Positions 32,238 through 40,791 of a DNA stretch of 64,000 nucleotides are shown here, in pieces (position 1 is the stretch's first letter; the number at the start of each line of letters is the position of its first letter). Origin of the DNA: Sphingomonas oligoaromativorans. GTDB taxonomy: Bacteria; Pseudomonadota; Alphaproteobacteria; Sphingomonadales; Sphingomonadaceae. The translations under genes were made by a program, and so were the position numbers. Below the pieces are notes generated by a model. That model searched no databases. It saw only the letters and a program-made list of their open reading frames with translations, and was not told the origin of the DNA. Location: contig NZ_JAASQK010000003.1 in the NCBI RefSeq assembly GCF_011762195.1, forward strand, positions 186,001-250,000. The letters are read 5' to 3'.

Positions 32238-34185
32238 CGATCTCGCCGAAGGACTGCCCACCGACCCGCTCGACAGCGTCGAAGCGGCGATCGGCCGTGC
32301 CGCCGAGGCCCTGACCAAGGCCCAGCGCGAGGATGGCCACTGGGTGTTCGAGCTGGAAGCCGACGCCACCATCCCGTCGGAATATATCCTGCTGCGCCAT
32401 TATCTCGGCGAGCCCGACGATCTGGAGCTGGAGGCGGCGATCGGCCGCTATCTGCGCCGGATTCAGGGCGGCCATGGCGGCTGGCCGCTCTATCAGGACG
32501 GCGCCTTCGACATTTCGGCGACGGTGAAGGCCTATTATGCGCTCAAGATGATCGGCGACGACATCGACGCGCCGCACATGGCCCGCGCCCGCGCCGAAAT
32601 CCTGAAGCGCGGCGGGGCGGGGGCCTCCAACGTCTTCACGCGTATCCAGCTCGCGCTGTTCGGGGCGGGCAAGTGGAGCGTGATCCCGGAAATGCCGGTC
32701 GAGCTGATGCTCGCGCCGAAGAATTTCCCGATCAACCTCTATCGCATGTCCTACTGGGCGCGCACCGTGATCGTGCCGCTGCTCGTGCTGGCGGCCAAGC
32801 GCCCGGTCGCGAGGAATCCGCGCGGCGTGAAGGTGGACGAGCTTTACGCGCCCGGCCGCCACATCCTGAAGCGCGCGCTGCCGGGCAAGTGGGTGTGGGA
32901 GACGGGCTTCGGCGCGCTCGACATCGTGCTCAAGCGCGGTCGCCGCTTCTGGCCGAAGAAGCTGCGCCAGCGCGCCATACAGGCCTGCGTCGATTTCGTG
33001 GTGGAGCGGCTGAACGGCGAGGATGGCCTCGGCGCCATCTATCCGGCGATGGCCAACAGCGTGATGATGTTCGACGCGCTCGGCTACGCGCCCGATCATC
33101 CGCATCGGGCGATCGCGCGTACCTCGGTCGAGAAGCTGCTCGTCCGCCGCGAGGATGGCGAGGTCTATTGCCAGCCCTGCGTCTCGCCGGTGTGGGATAC
33201 GGCGCTGGCCGCCCACGCCATGCTGGAAGCCGGCGGGGATGTGGCGGAGGCGTCGGCGGTGCGCGGGCTCGACTGGCTGAAACCGCGCCAGATTCTCGAC
33301 GTGAAGGGCGACTGGCAGGAGACGCGCCCCGACGTCCGCCCCGGCGGCTGGGCCTTCCAGTACGGCAACGATCATTACCCGGACCTCGACGACACCGCCG
33401 TGGTGGTGATGGCGATGGATCGCGCGCGGCCGGCGCTCGGCGATCGCTATGACGAGGCGATCGATCGCGGCGTGGAGTGGAATGTCGGCCTCCAGAGCCA
33501 TGACGGCGGCTATGCCGCGTTCGATGCCGACAACACGCATTTCTACCTGAACGACATCCCCTTCGCCGATCATGGCGCGCTGCTCGATCCGCCGACCGCC
33601 GACGTGACGGCGCGCGTGGTGTCGATGCTGGCGCAGGTCGGCGAGCCGCTCGACAGCCCCCGCATGGTGGCCGCGCTCGACTGGCTGAAGCGCGATCAGC
33701 ACCCGGAGGGGAGCTGGTGGGGCCGCTGGGGCGTCAATTACATCTACGGCACATGGTCGGTGCTGTGCGCTCTCAACGCCGCCGGGATCGATCCGGCCAA
33801 CCAGATGATGCGCCGCGCGGCGCGCTGGCTGATCCAGATCCAGAACGCCGACGGCGGCTGGGGCGAGAGCTGCGACAGCTATGATCTGGCGCGTAAAGGT
33901 CATGAGCCGGCGCCCTCCAACGCCTCGCAGACGGCGTGGGCGCTGCTCGGGCTGATGGCGGCCGGCGAGGTGGATCATCCGGCCGTCGTGCGCGGCATCG
34001 CGTGGCTGGAACGCCATCAGGCCGAGGATGGCCTGTGGGGGCAGGAGCATTATACCGGCGGCGGCTTCCCGCGCGTCTTCTATCTCCGCTACCACGGTTA
34101 CCCGAAATATTTCCCGCTCTGGGCGCTCGCCCGCTATCGCAACCTCAAGCGCGGCAACACGCGGCGCGTAGCCTACGGCATGTGA
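32227..34185 (+). CDS. hpnF: HpnF, squalene-hopene cyclase
   Basis: 652 residues, full length for the enzyme. The catalytic DxDD motif is at 386-389 (PDLDDT). Several QW repeats are visible, such as GHWVFELEADATIPSEY at the front, NPEGSWWGRWGVNYIYGTW and NADGGWGESCDSY, and QAEDGLWGQEHYTGGGFP at the end. It cyclises squalene to hopene and diplopterol in the membrane. The start is probably TTG 32227, since no ATG or GTG occurs before the conserved region; GGAG lies about 10 bp upstream. It overlaps hpnE by 11 bp and hpnG by 1 bp. Confidence 0.93.
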   Translation: MRADDLAEGLPTDPLDSVEAAIGRAAEALTKAQREDGHWVFELEADATIPSEYILLRHYLGEPDDLELEAAIGRYLRRIQGGHGGWPLYQDGAFDISATVKAYYALKMIGDDIDAPHMARARAEILKRGGAGASNVFTRIQLALFGAGKWSVIPEMPVELMLAPKNFPINLYRMSYWARTVIVPLLVLAAKRPVARNPRGVKVDELYAPGRHILKRALPGKWVWETGFGALDIVLKRGRRFWPKKLRQRAIQACVDFVVERLNGEDGLGAIYPAMANSVMMFDALGYAPDHPHRAIARTSVEKLLVRREDGEVYCQPCVSPVWDTALAAHAMLEAGGDVAEASAVRGLDWLKPRQILDVKGDWQETRPDVRPGGWAFQYGNDHYPDLDDTAVVVMAMDRARPALGDRYDEAIDRGVEWNVGLQSHDGGYAAFDADNTHFYLNDIPFADHGALLDPPTADVTARVVSMLAQVGEPLDSPRMVAALDWLKRDQHPEGSWWGRWGVNYIYGTWSVLCALNAAGIDPANQMMRRAARWLIQIQNADGGWGESCDSYDLARKGHEPAPSNASQTAWALLGLMAAGEVDHPAVVRGIAWLERHQAEDGLWGQEHYTGGGFPRVFYLRYHGYPKYFPLWALARYRNLKRGNTRRVAYGM

Positions 34186-34925
34186 TGATCCTGATCGCGA
34201 CAGGCATGAAGCGCGAGGCCAAGGCCTTGAAGCGCGATGGGGTTCAGGTCGTGGTCGGCGGCACCGATCCGGCGCGGCTGGAGGCCGAGCTGGAGGCGGG
34301 CGTCGCGGCGGGCGCGACCGCGATCCTCTCCATGGGGCTGGCGGGCGCTCTGGCGCCGCGCATGGCGGTGGGGGACTGGGTGGTCGGCACCATCTCGCCC
34401 TCCGGCATGGAGCGGCGCGAATGGAGCGTCGGCGCGGGCAATGCGCGTCGCGAGCACAAGCCGCTGGGGCAGGCCCCTTCGCGCAAGACGGAGGCCTCCA
34501 AGGCGTGGATCAACCGCGTGGCGGAAATCCTGCCGGGCGCGGTGGTCGGCCGCATCCATGCGGACGGCGCGATGGTGGTGACGGCGCGGCAGAAGGAGGA
34601 TCTGCACTTCTCCACCCGCGCCTGCGCCTGCGACATGGAGAGCCACATCGCCGCGCGCGTGGCCGAGCGGCACAATCTGCCCTTCGTCGTGGCCCGCGTG
34701 ATCTCGGATGCCGCCGATCGCACGCTGCCCAAGGCGGCGCAGGTGGCGATGGGGCCGGACGGCGGCGTCAGGATCGGGGCGGTGCTGCTCGCGATCCTGA
34801 CGCGGCCATGGCAGCTTCCCGCGCTGATCGGCGTCGCGATGGACGCCGATCGCGCGATGCGGACATTAGTCCGCGGTTACAACATGCTTGGACGCGCCGG
34901 GTTTGTTCTTGGCGATCAGCGCTAG
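34185..34925 (+). CDS. hpnG: HpnG, adenosylhopane nucleoside phosphorylase
   Basis: 246 residues of the phosphorylase (MTA/SAH nucleosidase-like) superfamily. ATAILSMGLAGALAP and ACDMESHIAARVAERHNLPFVVARVISD contain the nucleoside-binding region, including the Glu of the DMES motif. HpnG removes adenine from adenosylhopane to give a phosphoribosyl-type hopane on the way to bacteriohopanetetrol. The ATG shares one base with the hpnF stop (TGATG). Its last 60 bp overlap the 3' end of the oppositely read hpnH gene. Confidence 0.92.
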   Translation: MILIATGMKREAKALKRDGVQVVVGGTDPARLEAELEAGVAAGATAILSMGLAGALAPRMAVGDWVVGTISPSGMERREWSVGAGNARREHKPLGQAPSRKTEASKAWINRVAEILPGAVVGRIHADGAMVVTARQKEDLHFSTRACACDMESHIAARVAERHNLPFVVARVISDAADRTLPKAAQVAMGPDGGVRIGAVLLAILTRPWQLPALIGVAMDADRAMRTLVRGYNMLGRAGFVLGDQR

Positions 34926-36011
34926 CTCGCGCTCGACATGGCTTGAATAGACGTCCTCGGCGGGGCGCGCCGTGCTGAGGTCGATATCCTTCGCCATCGG
35001 GCCGGAGGTGCGGATGCCCTTGCGGCCGACGCCCATCATCTTGAACGGATGGCGGATCGCGTCGGTCGCCGCGGTGCCCTCGAAGCCGCAATGGACCATG
35101 CAGTTCGAGCACTTCTCATATTTGCCGACGCCGAACTTGTCCCATTCGGTGCCTTCCATCAGCTCGCCGAAGGTCTTCACATAGCCTTCGCCGACGAGAT
35201 AGCACGGCTTCTGCCAGCCGAAGACGGTGCGCAGCGGCATCGACCATGGCGTACACTGGTAGCTCTGATTGCCGGCGAGGAAATCGAGGAACAGCGGCGA
35301 GTTGGTGAACGCCCAGTTCTTCGCGCCGTTGCCACGCGAGAACACGTCGCGGAAGAACTTCTTGGTGCGCTCGCGGGTGAGGAAATGCTCCTGATCCGAG
35401 GCGCGCTCATAGGCATAGCCCGGCGACAGCGTGATCTCGACGTCGAGGCGCTTCATCTCGTCGAAGAAGGCCGCGAGGCGGGCCGGGTCGGCGCCGTCGA
35501 AAACGGTGCAGTTGACCTGCACGCGGAAGCCCTTGGACTTGGCGAGTTCGATCGCCTCGACCGCGACCTCATAGGTGCCGTCCTGATCGACCGCATGGTC
35601 GTGCATCCCCTTGTCGCCATCGAGATGGATCGACCAGGTGAAGAATTTATGCGGCTTATAGTCGTCGATCTTCTTCTTGAGCAGCAGCGCGTTGGTGCAG
35701 AGGATGACGAGCTTCTTCTTCGCCAGATAGCCCTCGACGATCTTAGGCATCTCGCGGTGGAGCAGCGGCTCGCCGCCCGCGATCGAGACGGCGGGCGCGC
35801 CGCATTCGTCGATCGCGTCCATGCACTGCTGATAGCTCAGGCGCTGGTTCAGGATCGCATCGGGATAGTCGATCTTGCCGCAGCCGGGGCAGGCGAGATT
35901 GCAGCGCAGCAGCGGCTCCAGCATCAGAACGAGCGGATATTTGCCGCCCTTGATGTGCTGCTTGACGGTGTAGGCGCCGATGCGCGCGGTGACGGCGAGG
36001 GGGAGGCCCAT
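34866..36011 (-). CDS. hpnH: HpnH, radical SAM adenosylhopane synthase
   Basis: 381 residues. The radical SAM cluster motif CNLACPGC supplies C37, C41 and C44. SIAGGEPLLHREMPKIVEGY follows (GGEP), and a C-terminal cysteine group lies in EKCSNCMVHCGFEGT. HpnH joins the 5'-deoxyadenosyl group to hopene, the first step of side-chain extension, whose product is the HpnG substrate. The start ATG 36011 has AAGGA 6 bp upstream. It is read opposite to hpnABCDEFG, downstream of ispH, and its final 20 codons overlap hpnG. Confidence 0.93.
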   Translation of the reverse strand: MGLPLAVTARIGAYTVKQHIKGGKYPLVLMLEPLLRCNLACPGCGKIDYPDAILNQRLSYQQCMDAIDECGAPAVSIAGGEPLLHREMPKIVEGYLAKKKLVILCTNALLLKKKIDDYKPHKFFTWSIHLDGDKGMHDHAVDQDGTYEVAVEAIELAKSKGFRVQVNCTVFDGADPARLAAFFDEMKRLDVEITLSPGYAYERASDQEHFLTRERTKKFFRDVFSRGNGAKNWAFTNSPLFLDFLAGNQSYQCTPWSMPLRTVFGWQKPCYLVGEGYVKTFGELMEGTEWDKFGVGKYEKCSNCMVHCGFEGTAATDAIRHPFKMMGVGRKGIRTSGPMAKDIDLSTARPAEDVYSSHVERELALIAKNKPGASKHVVTAD

Positions 36012-36020
36012 AATAAGTCC

Positions 36021-36971
36021 TTAGGCTACGCGGGCGCGCTGGGGCAGGCGCTCCAGCGCCGGCGGCAGGCGGAACTGCACATTCTCTTCGAGGCCGTCGA
36101 GCTTTTCGACGGTGGTGGGGGTGATCGCACGGATCGCGGTGATGACGCTCTGCACCAGCTCTTCGGGCGCCGACGCGCCGGCGGTGAGGCCGATCGTCCC
36201 GACGCCGTCCAGCCAGGCCGGATCGAGCTGCGAGCCGTCGGCGATGAGGAAGCTCGGCTTGCCCATCTCCTCGCCGATCTCGCGCAGGCGGTTGGAGTTG
36301 GAGCTGTTCGGGCTGCCGACGACCAGCAGCATGTCCGCATGTTCGCACAGCTCGCGCACGGCCGACTGGCGGTTCTGCGTGGCGTAGCAGATGTCGGCCG
36401 TGTCGGGGCCGGTGACGTCGGAGAAGCGGGCGGTCAGCGCCGCGATGATCGCGCGCGTGTCGTCCACCGAGAGCGTCGTCTGGGTGATGTAGGCGATCGG
36501 CGCGTCGAGCGCGAGCGGCAGGCTCTCCACTTCCTCGGGCGTGCCGACGAGATGGACCTCGCCGTCGATCTGGCCGAGCGTGCCTTCGACTTCCGGGTGG
36601 CCGGCATGGCCGATCAGCACCAGCGTGCGCCCCGCCTGGACGTAGCGCCGGCCCTGGATATGCACCTTGCTCACCAGCGGGCAGGTGGCGTCGATCACGG
36701 GGAGGCCGCGCGCCTCGGCATCGGCCTGCACCGTGCGGCTGACGCCATGCGCGGAGAAGATCGTCACGGCGCCGGTCGGCACCTCGTTCAGCTCCTCGAC
36801 GAACACGGCGCCCTTTGCCTTCAGCGTGTCGACGACGTGACGGTTGTGAACGATTTCATGACGGACATAAACGGGCGCCCCCACCCGATCCAGCGCCTGA
36901 TCCACGATGTCGATCGCGCGGATGACGCCTGCGCAAAAGCCACGGGGTTGGGCGAGAAGCACCTTTACCAT
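36021..36971 (-). CDS. ispH: 4-hydroxy-3-methylbut-2-enyl diphosphate reductase
   Basis: 316 residues. Three iron-sulphur cysteines are in place: C13 (PRGFCAG), C97 (DATCPLV) and C195 (ICYATQ). The [10 protein letters not shown] and NSSNSNRL motifs bind substrate phosphate. IspH makes IPP and DMAPP in the last step of the MEP pathway, so it supplies hopanoid and quinone synthesis. The ATG at 36971 has GGAG 6 bp upstream; longer frames to 37043 are not needed. Its gene ends 9 bp before hpnH on the same strand, so the two are likely co-transcribed. Confidence 0.94.
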   Translation of the reverse strand: MVKVLLAQPRGFCAGVIRAIDIVDQALDRVGAPVYVRHEIVHNRHVVDTLKAKGAVFVEELNEVPTGAVTIFSAHGVSRTVQADAEARGLPVIDATCPLVSKVHIQGRRYVQAGRTLVLIGHAGHPEVEGTLGQIDGEVHLVGTPEEVESLPLALDAPIAYITQTTLSVDDTRAIIAALTARFSDVTGPDTADICYATQNRQSAVRELCEHADMLLVVGSPNSSNSNRLREIGEEMGKPSFLIADGSQLDPAWLDGVGTIGLTAGASAPEELVQSVITAIRAITPTTVEKLDGLEENVQFRLPPALERLPQRARVA

Positions 36972-37121
36972 CAATATCTCCAGGCGGGTATGGCGCGCAC
37001 ACATAGTCGCTTCGCCGCATCGGCGAAAGGTCACAGCGTGCAACCTTTCGGCTCGACCCTTGTTCAGAGCCGGTTATGACGCCATCCGCGATGAAGCCTC
37101 GCTGACCAAAGGATGACGACC

Positions 37122-37694
37122 GTGACATACAAGACACGCATTGCCGCCGCCCTGGCGCTGATGGCGATCCCGGCCGCGGCGCAGGCGGAGCCCGGCGATT
37201 CGGCGGGACGGATCGGGGCCTATAACGACGCGGTGATCGCCATCATGAAGGCGAAGCTGCCGCTCCCCGCGCGCGCCGAGCGCTTCGAGACGGTGGTGAA
37301 GGCCTATTACGACATGCCCGGAATCGCGGCGCTGGTGGCCGGGCCGGCCTGGGCGAGTGCGTCGGCGGCGGACAAGTCGGCGGCGATCGGCGCGCTGACG
37401 CGGCATTCGGCGGTGTCGCTGGCGCGCAACTTCACCAGCTATTCGGGGGAGAAGTTCATCGTCGATCCCAAGGTGATCGAGCGCGGGCCAGAGCGGGTTG
37501 TGAAGGTGACGATCGCCGGCACCCCTTTGTTCTACCGGATGCGCCAGTCGGCCGGGCAGTGGAAGATCGTCGACGTGATCTCCAGCGGCGTCTCCAATCT
37601 CGCGCTCCAGCGCGCTGATCTGGCGACCACCGTCGCCAAAGGCGGCCTTCCCGCGATGGTGAAGCGCCTCGGCCAGCTCGACGCGGTGAAATAA
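37122..37694 (+). CDS. hpnM: HpnM, MlaC-like periplasmic protein of hopanoid locus
   Basis: 190 residues with a signal peptide ending IPAAAQA and a mature MlaC/Ttg2D-type domain (ETVVKAYYDMPGIAALV; SGVSNLALQRADLATTV; GGLPAMVKRL). MlaC proteins shuttle phospholipids between membranes; HpnM is proposed to do so for hopanoids. I prefer GTG 37122, because AAAGGA lies 8 bp before it, over ATG 37113, which directly follows AAAGG; this changes only three residues. It is transcribed alone to the right, convergent with hpnN, 16 bp apart. Confidence 0.9.
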   Translation: MTYKTRIAAALALMAIPAAAQAEPGDSAGRIGAYNDAVIAIMKAKLPLPARAERFETVVKAYYDMPGIAALVAGPAWASASAADKSAAIGALTRHSAVSLARNFTSYSGEKFIVDPKVIERGPERVVKVTIAGTPLFYRMRQSAGQWKIVDVISSGVSNLALQRADLATTVAKGGLPAMVKRLGQLDAVK

Positions 37695-37710
37695 GCTCGC
37701 GCGGGGGGCG

Positions 37711-40302
37711 TCAGGCGCGGCGGACGCGCTTGTTGTCCCCCAGCAGCGCCGGTTCGAAGATCAGCGCGCAGACCAAAGTCCAGGCGAGCGAGATCATCAG
37801 GATCTTGCCCATGCTGGCCGTGCCCGGATGGCGCGAGAGCCAGAGCGAGCCGAAGGCGCTCCCCGTCGCCAGCGCCGAGAAGAACACCGCGCGGGCGAGC
37901 GGCGACTGGATCAGATCGGTCGCCCCGCTCCGCCACGCCATCACGAAGTAGATGTGGAAGGCGACGCCGACGCCGAACAGCAGCGGGAAGGCGATGATGT
38001 TGGCGAAGTTGATCGGCTGCCCGATCAGCACGCAGGTGCCGAGCGTCAGGAAGCCCGACAGCACCACCGGCGCGAGCGTGAACGCCACCTCGCGCATATC
38101 GCGCAGCACCGCATAGAGCAGCAGACTGACGGCGAGCAGCGCGAGCAGCCCGGCCTCGACGAAGGCCATGGCGACGGTGTGCGCGGCGGCCTGCGTCGAG
38201 ACGGCGGTGCCGGTGGCCGACGGCGCGACATGGCGGACGGCGCGCACGAAGGCGGCGAGCGCAGGGCCGCTGCGATCGGTGCCGGCGGCGACGAGCTGGA
38301 CGCGGGCCTGCCCGTCCCTGGCGATCCAGTCCTGCCGGATGTCGGCGGGCAGCGTGTCGACCGTCACCGGCTGGGCCGAGAGGGCGGCGCGCATCTGATC
38401 GAGCATCGTGCCGAGCGGCGGCACCAGCATCGCGGTCGCGGCGGTGCGTGCCGTCTCGGGGGCGCCGGCGAGGCGGGTGAAGGCGTCGGCGAGGCGGCGG
38501 GCGTCGGCGTCCGCGCGGGTCGAGCCGGTGGCGGCGGTACGCAGGCCCTCGGCGGTGTGGCGGAGCGCTGCGATCGTCTCGGCATCGCTCGGAGGTGAGG
38601 CGGGCGCGAAGGGGTTGAGGGTGAAGTCGAGCAGCGCCGAGGCATTGCCGATCAGCGCCAGCTTGGGCGCCTGATCCTCGGGCACGAAGCTCGCGGCGGT
38701 GACGGCGTGGCCGACCTCGGGCAGCTTGGACAGCGTGTCGGCCAGCGCCCGCGCATGGGTGAGGTCGGTGGCGAGGATGTCGATCGTGTTGGGATCGCGA
38801 TCCGGGTCGTGGACCAGATCGGAGAGTGTCGCCATCGCCTCGCCGGCGGGATTGCGCAGGTGGAGCGGGTTGAAGTCGAAATGGACGAAGGCGAGGCTGG
38901 CGATGCTCGCCACCATCGACACCCCGAACACGCCCAGCACCCGCTTGCGGCGGCGCATCAGGAAGGCGTCGACGGGCGCGAGCCTGGGATTGCCGAGTTC
39001 GGCCTGCGGGTGGCCGGGCTTGAGCAGCATCAGCAGCGCGGGGAGCAGCGTCACCGACAGCGCCAGCGCCACGATCATGCCGAGCCCGGCGATCACGCCC
39101 AGTTCCGCGATGCCGACATAGGCGGTCGGCAGGAAGGCCATGAAGCCGAGGCACACCGCGCCCGCCGCCAGCAGCAGCGGCGCGCCCAGCGCGCGGGCGG
39201 CGGCGCACATCGCGGCGGCATGGTCCTCATGCTCCAGCCGCTCGGCCTGGAAGCGCACGCCGAGCTGGATGCCGAAATCGACGCCGAGCCCGACGAACAG
39301 CGGGATGAAGGCGACCGAGATCAGGTTGAGCTGCCCCACCGCGGCGAGGCCGATGCCGGTGGTGATGACGAGGCCGGCGATGGTGGTGACGAGGATCGCG
39401 CCGACGATCTTCCACGAGCGCACCGCGAGACGCAGCGTCAGCAGCATGGCGAGCACCATCACCGCGCCGACCAGCCAGGCATGATCGGCGAGGCTGGCGA
39501 ACTCCTCGTCGGCGAGCGGCACCGAGCCGGTGAGGCGGACGGTCACGCCATGGGCGGGGTCGAGGCCAAGCTGCGTCGCGGCGGTGCGCACCGCGTTCGT
39601 GGCGGGCTCTCCCGGCATCAGCGAGCCATAGTCGAGCACCGGCGTCGCCAGCACGAGGCGGCGCCTGGGGGCCGCCAGCGATCCCTTGTCGGAGCCGAAC
39701 AGCGCCTGCCACGAGAAGAAGGCCGGCTTGCCCGCCGCTTGGCTGTCGAGCGCGTCGGCCAGCGCCGCCATCGGCCGGTCGATCCGGGCGAGCGTCGCGT
39801 CGCCGCGCGCGACGCCCTGCAACATCGTGTCGAGCGCGCCCGCGATCCCGCGCAGCGAGGGATCGGCGGCGAGCGGCCCGAGGAAGGGCTGGGCGTCCAC
39901 CATCTGCCTGGTCGCGGCGGCGACATCGGCCTCGCTGCCGAACAGCAGGCCCTCGCGGGCGAAGAAGTCGCCGCCGTCGGGGCGCACGACACGGCGGAAA
40001 TGGGCGGGGTCGGCGGCCATCTTCGCGGCGAGCCCGGCGGCGGCGCGCTCGGCCAGCTCGGGCGTCTGTCCGTCGATCACCACCAGCACCGAATCGCCGT
40101 TCTGCGGGAAGGCGGCGTCCATCTTCTTCTCGTTCACGCGCCAGCCGACCGTGTCGGAGATCAGCGCCGAGGTGTCGGTGGTCATCGCGAAGCGGTCGCT
40201 GGTGAAGAGCAGCGCGCCGATGGTGAGCAGCAGCGCGGCGGCCAGCACCCACCACGGGCGACGGCAGGCAAGCGCGACGAGGCGATCGAGGGAACGGATC
40301 AT
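37711..40302 (-). CDS. hpnN: HpnN, RND-family hopanoid transporter
   Basis: 863 residues. A first transmembrane helix (about 17-35) is followed by a large periplasmic domain, a five- to six-helix block with IPLFVGLGVDFGIQLGVRFQ, a second periplasmic domain (about 480-690) and a second helix block with IAFPLLFGVGVAFHIYFVM. This is the MmpL/HpnN (RND) architecture. In Rhodopseudomonas, HpnN moves hopanoids to the outer membrane. It follows a DUF2141 gene by 10 bp on the same strand and converges with hpnM, its likely periplasmic partner. The ATG 40302 gives the short N-terminus normal for the family. Confidence 0.92.
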   Translation of the reverse strand: MIRSLDRLVALACRRPWWVLAAALLLTIGALLFTSDRFAMTTDTSALISDTVGWRVNEKKMDAAFPQNGDSVLVVIDGQTPELAERAAAGLAAKMAADPAHFRRVVRPDGGDFFAREGLLFGSEADVAAATRQMVDAQPFLGPLAADPSLRGIAGALDTMLQGVARGDATLARIDRPMAALADALDSQAAGKPAFFSWQALFGSDKGSLAAPRRRLVLATPVLDYGSLMPGEPATNAVRTAATQLGLDPAHGVTVRLTGSVPLADEEFASLADHAWLVGAVMVLAMLLTLRLAVRSWKIVGAILVTTIAGLVITTGIGLAAVGQLNLISVAFIPLFVGLGVDFGIQLGVRFQAERLEHEDHAAAMCAAARALGAPLLLAAGAVCLGFMAFLPTAYVGIAELGVIAGLGMIVALALSVTLLPALLMLLKPGHPQAELGNPRLAPVDAFLMRRRKRVLGVFGVSMVASIASLAFVHFDFNPLHLRNPAGEAMATLSDLVHDPDRDPNTIDILATDLTHARALADTLSKLPEVGHAVTAASFVPEDQAPKLALIGNASALLDFTLNPFAPASPPSDAETIAALRHTAEGLRTAATGSTRADADARRLADAFTRLAGAPETARTAATAMLVPPLGTMLDQMRAALSAQPVTVDTLPADIRQDWIARDGQARVQLVAAGTDRSGPALAAFVRAVRHVAPSATGTAVSTQAAAHTVAMAFVEAGLLALLAVSLLLYAVLRDMREVAFTLAPVVLSGFLTLGTCVLIGQPINFANIIAFPLLFGVGVAFHIYFVMAWRSGATDLIQSPLARAVFFSALATGSAFGSLWLSRHPGTASMGKILMISLAWTLVCALIFEPALLGDNKRVRRA

Positions 40303-40312
40303 GCCGGCGCCC

Positions 40313-40741
40313 TCAGAGGAAGCTGCGCAGCGCAAGCGTGATGCGCTGCCGTTCGCTGCCATGATCGAAGGCGGCATCGGCGAATTTGGGCGGGCTCATA
40401 TGGACGGGCGCGTCGCGCGAGAAGCCGAGCGGCTCGGTCGGGATGCCGAACAGCGCGCGGTCCACCTTCCCGTTGCCGTTGCGATCGTGGAAGACCTGCG
40501 CGGCATAGCGGCCGGGCGGCACGTCGGGCACGGTGACGACGGTGGTGCCGATCGTCGCCGGTGCCTCGGCCGAATAAGGGCAATCCTCCTTCAGGAATTT
40601 CTCCTGCGGGCAGATGTCGACATGGATGCGCCCCTTGGCCGAGGTGACGTTGGTGACGGCCACGTCGATGGCGGCGGCCTGCGACGGGGCGGGCAGGGCC
40701 AGCAGGGCCAGCAGCGGAAGCAGCGCAAGGGGCGTCGACAT
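40313..40741 (-). CDS. DUF2141 secreted protein, hopanoid-locus copy 2
   Basis: 142 residues. A signal peptide (MSTPLALLPLLALLALPAPSQA) precedes the DUF2141 domain, with VTNVTSAKGRIHVDICPQ, VPPGRYAAQVFHDRNGNGK and the conserved ALFGIPTEPLGFSRD. One disulphide is possible between the cysteines of DICPQ and DCPYS. It lies 10 bp upstream of hpnN on the same strand and is likely co-transcribed with it. No function is known; the position next to a hopanoid exporter is suggestive. Confidence 0.9.
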   Translation of the reverse strand: MSTPLALLPLLALLALPAPSQAAAIDVAVTNVTSAKGRIHVDICPQEKFLKEDCPYSAEAPATIGTTVVTVPDVPPGRYAAQVFHDRNGNGKVDRALFGIPTEPLGFSRDAPVHMSPPKFADAAFDHGSERQRITLALRSFL

Positions 40742-40791
40742 GGCCTTCCCCCACCACAGAATCCCCCGCCTGTCGAGCCATCCGGGCGCAT

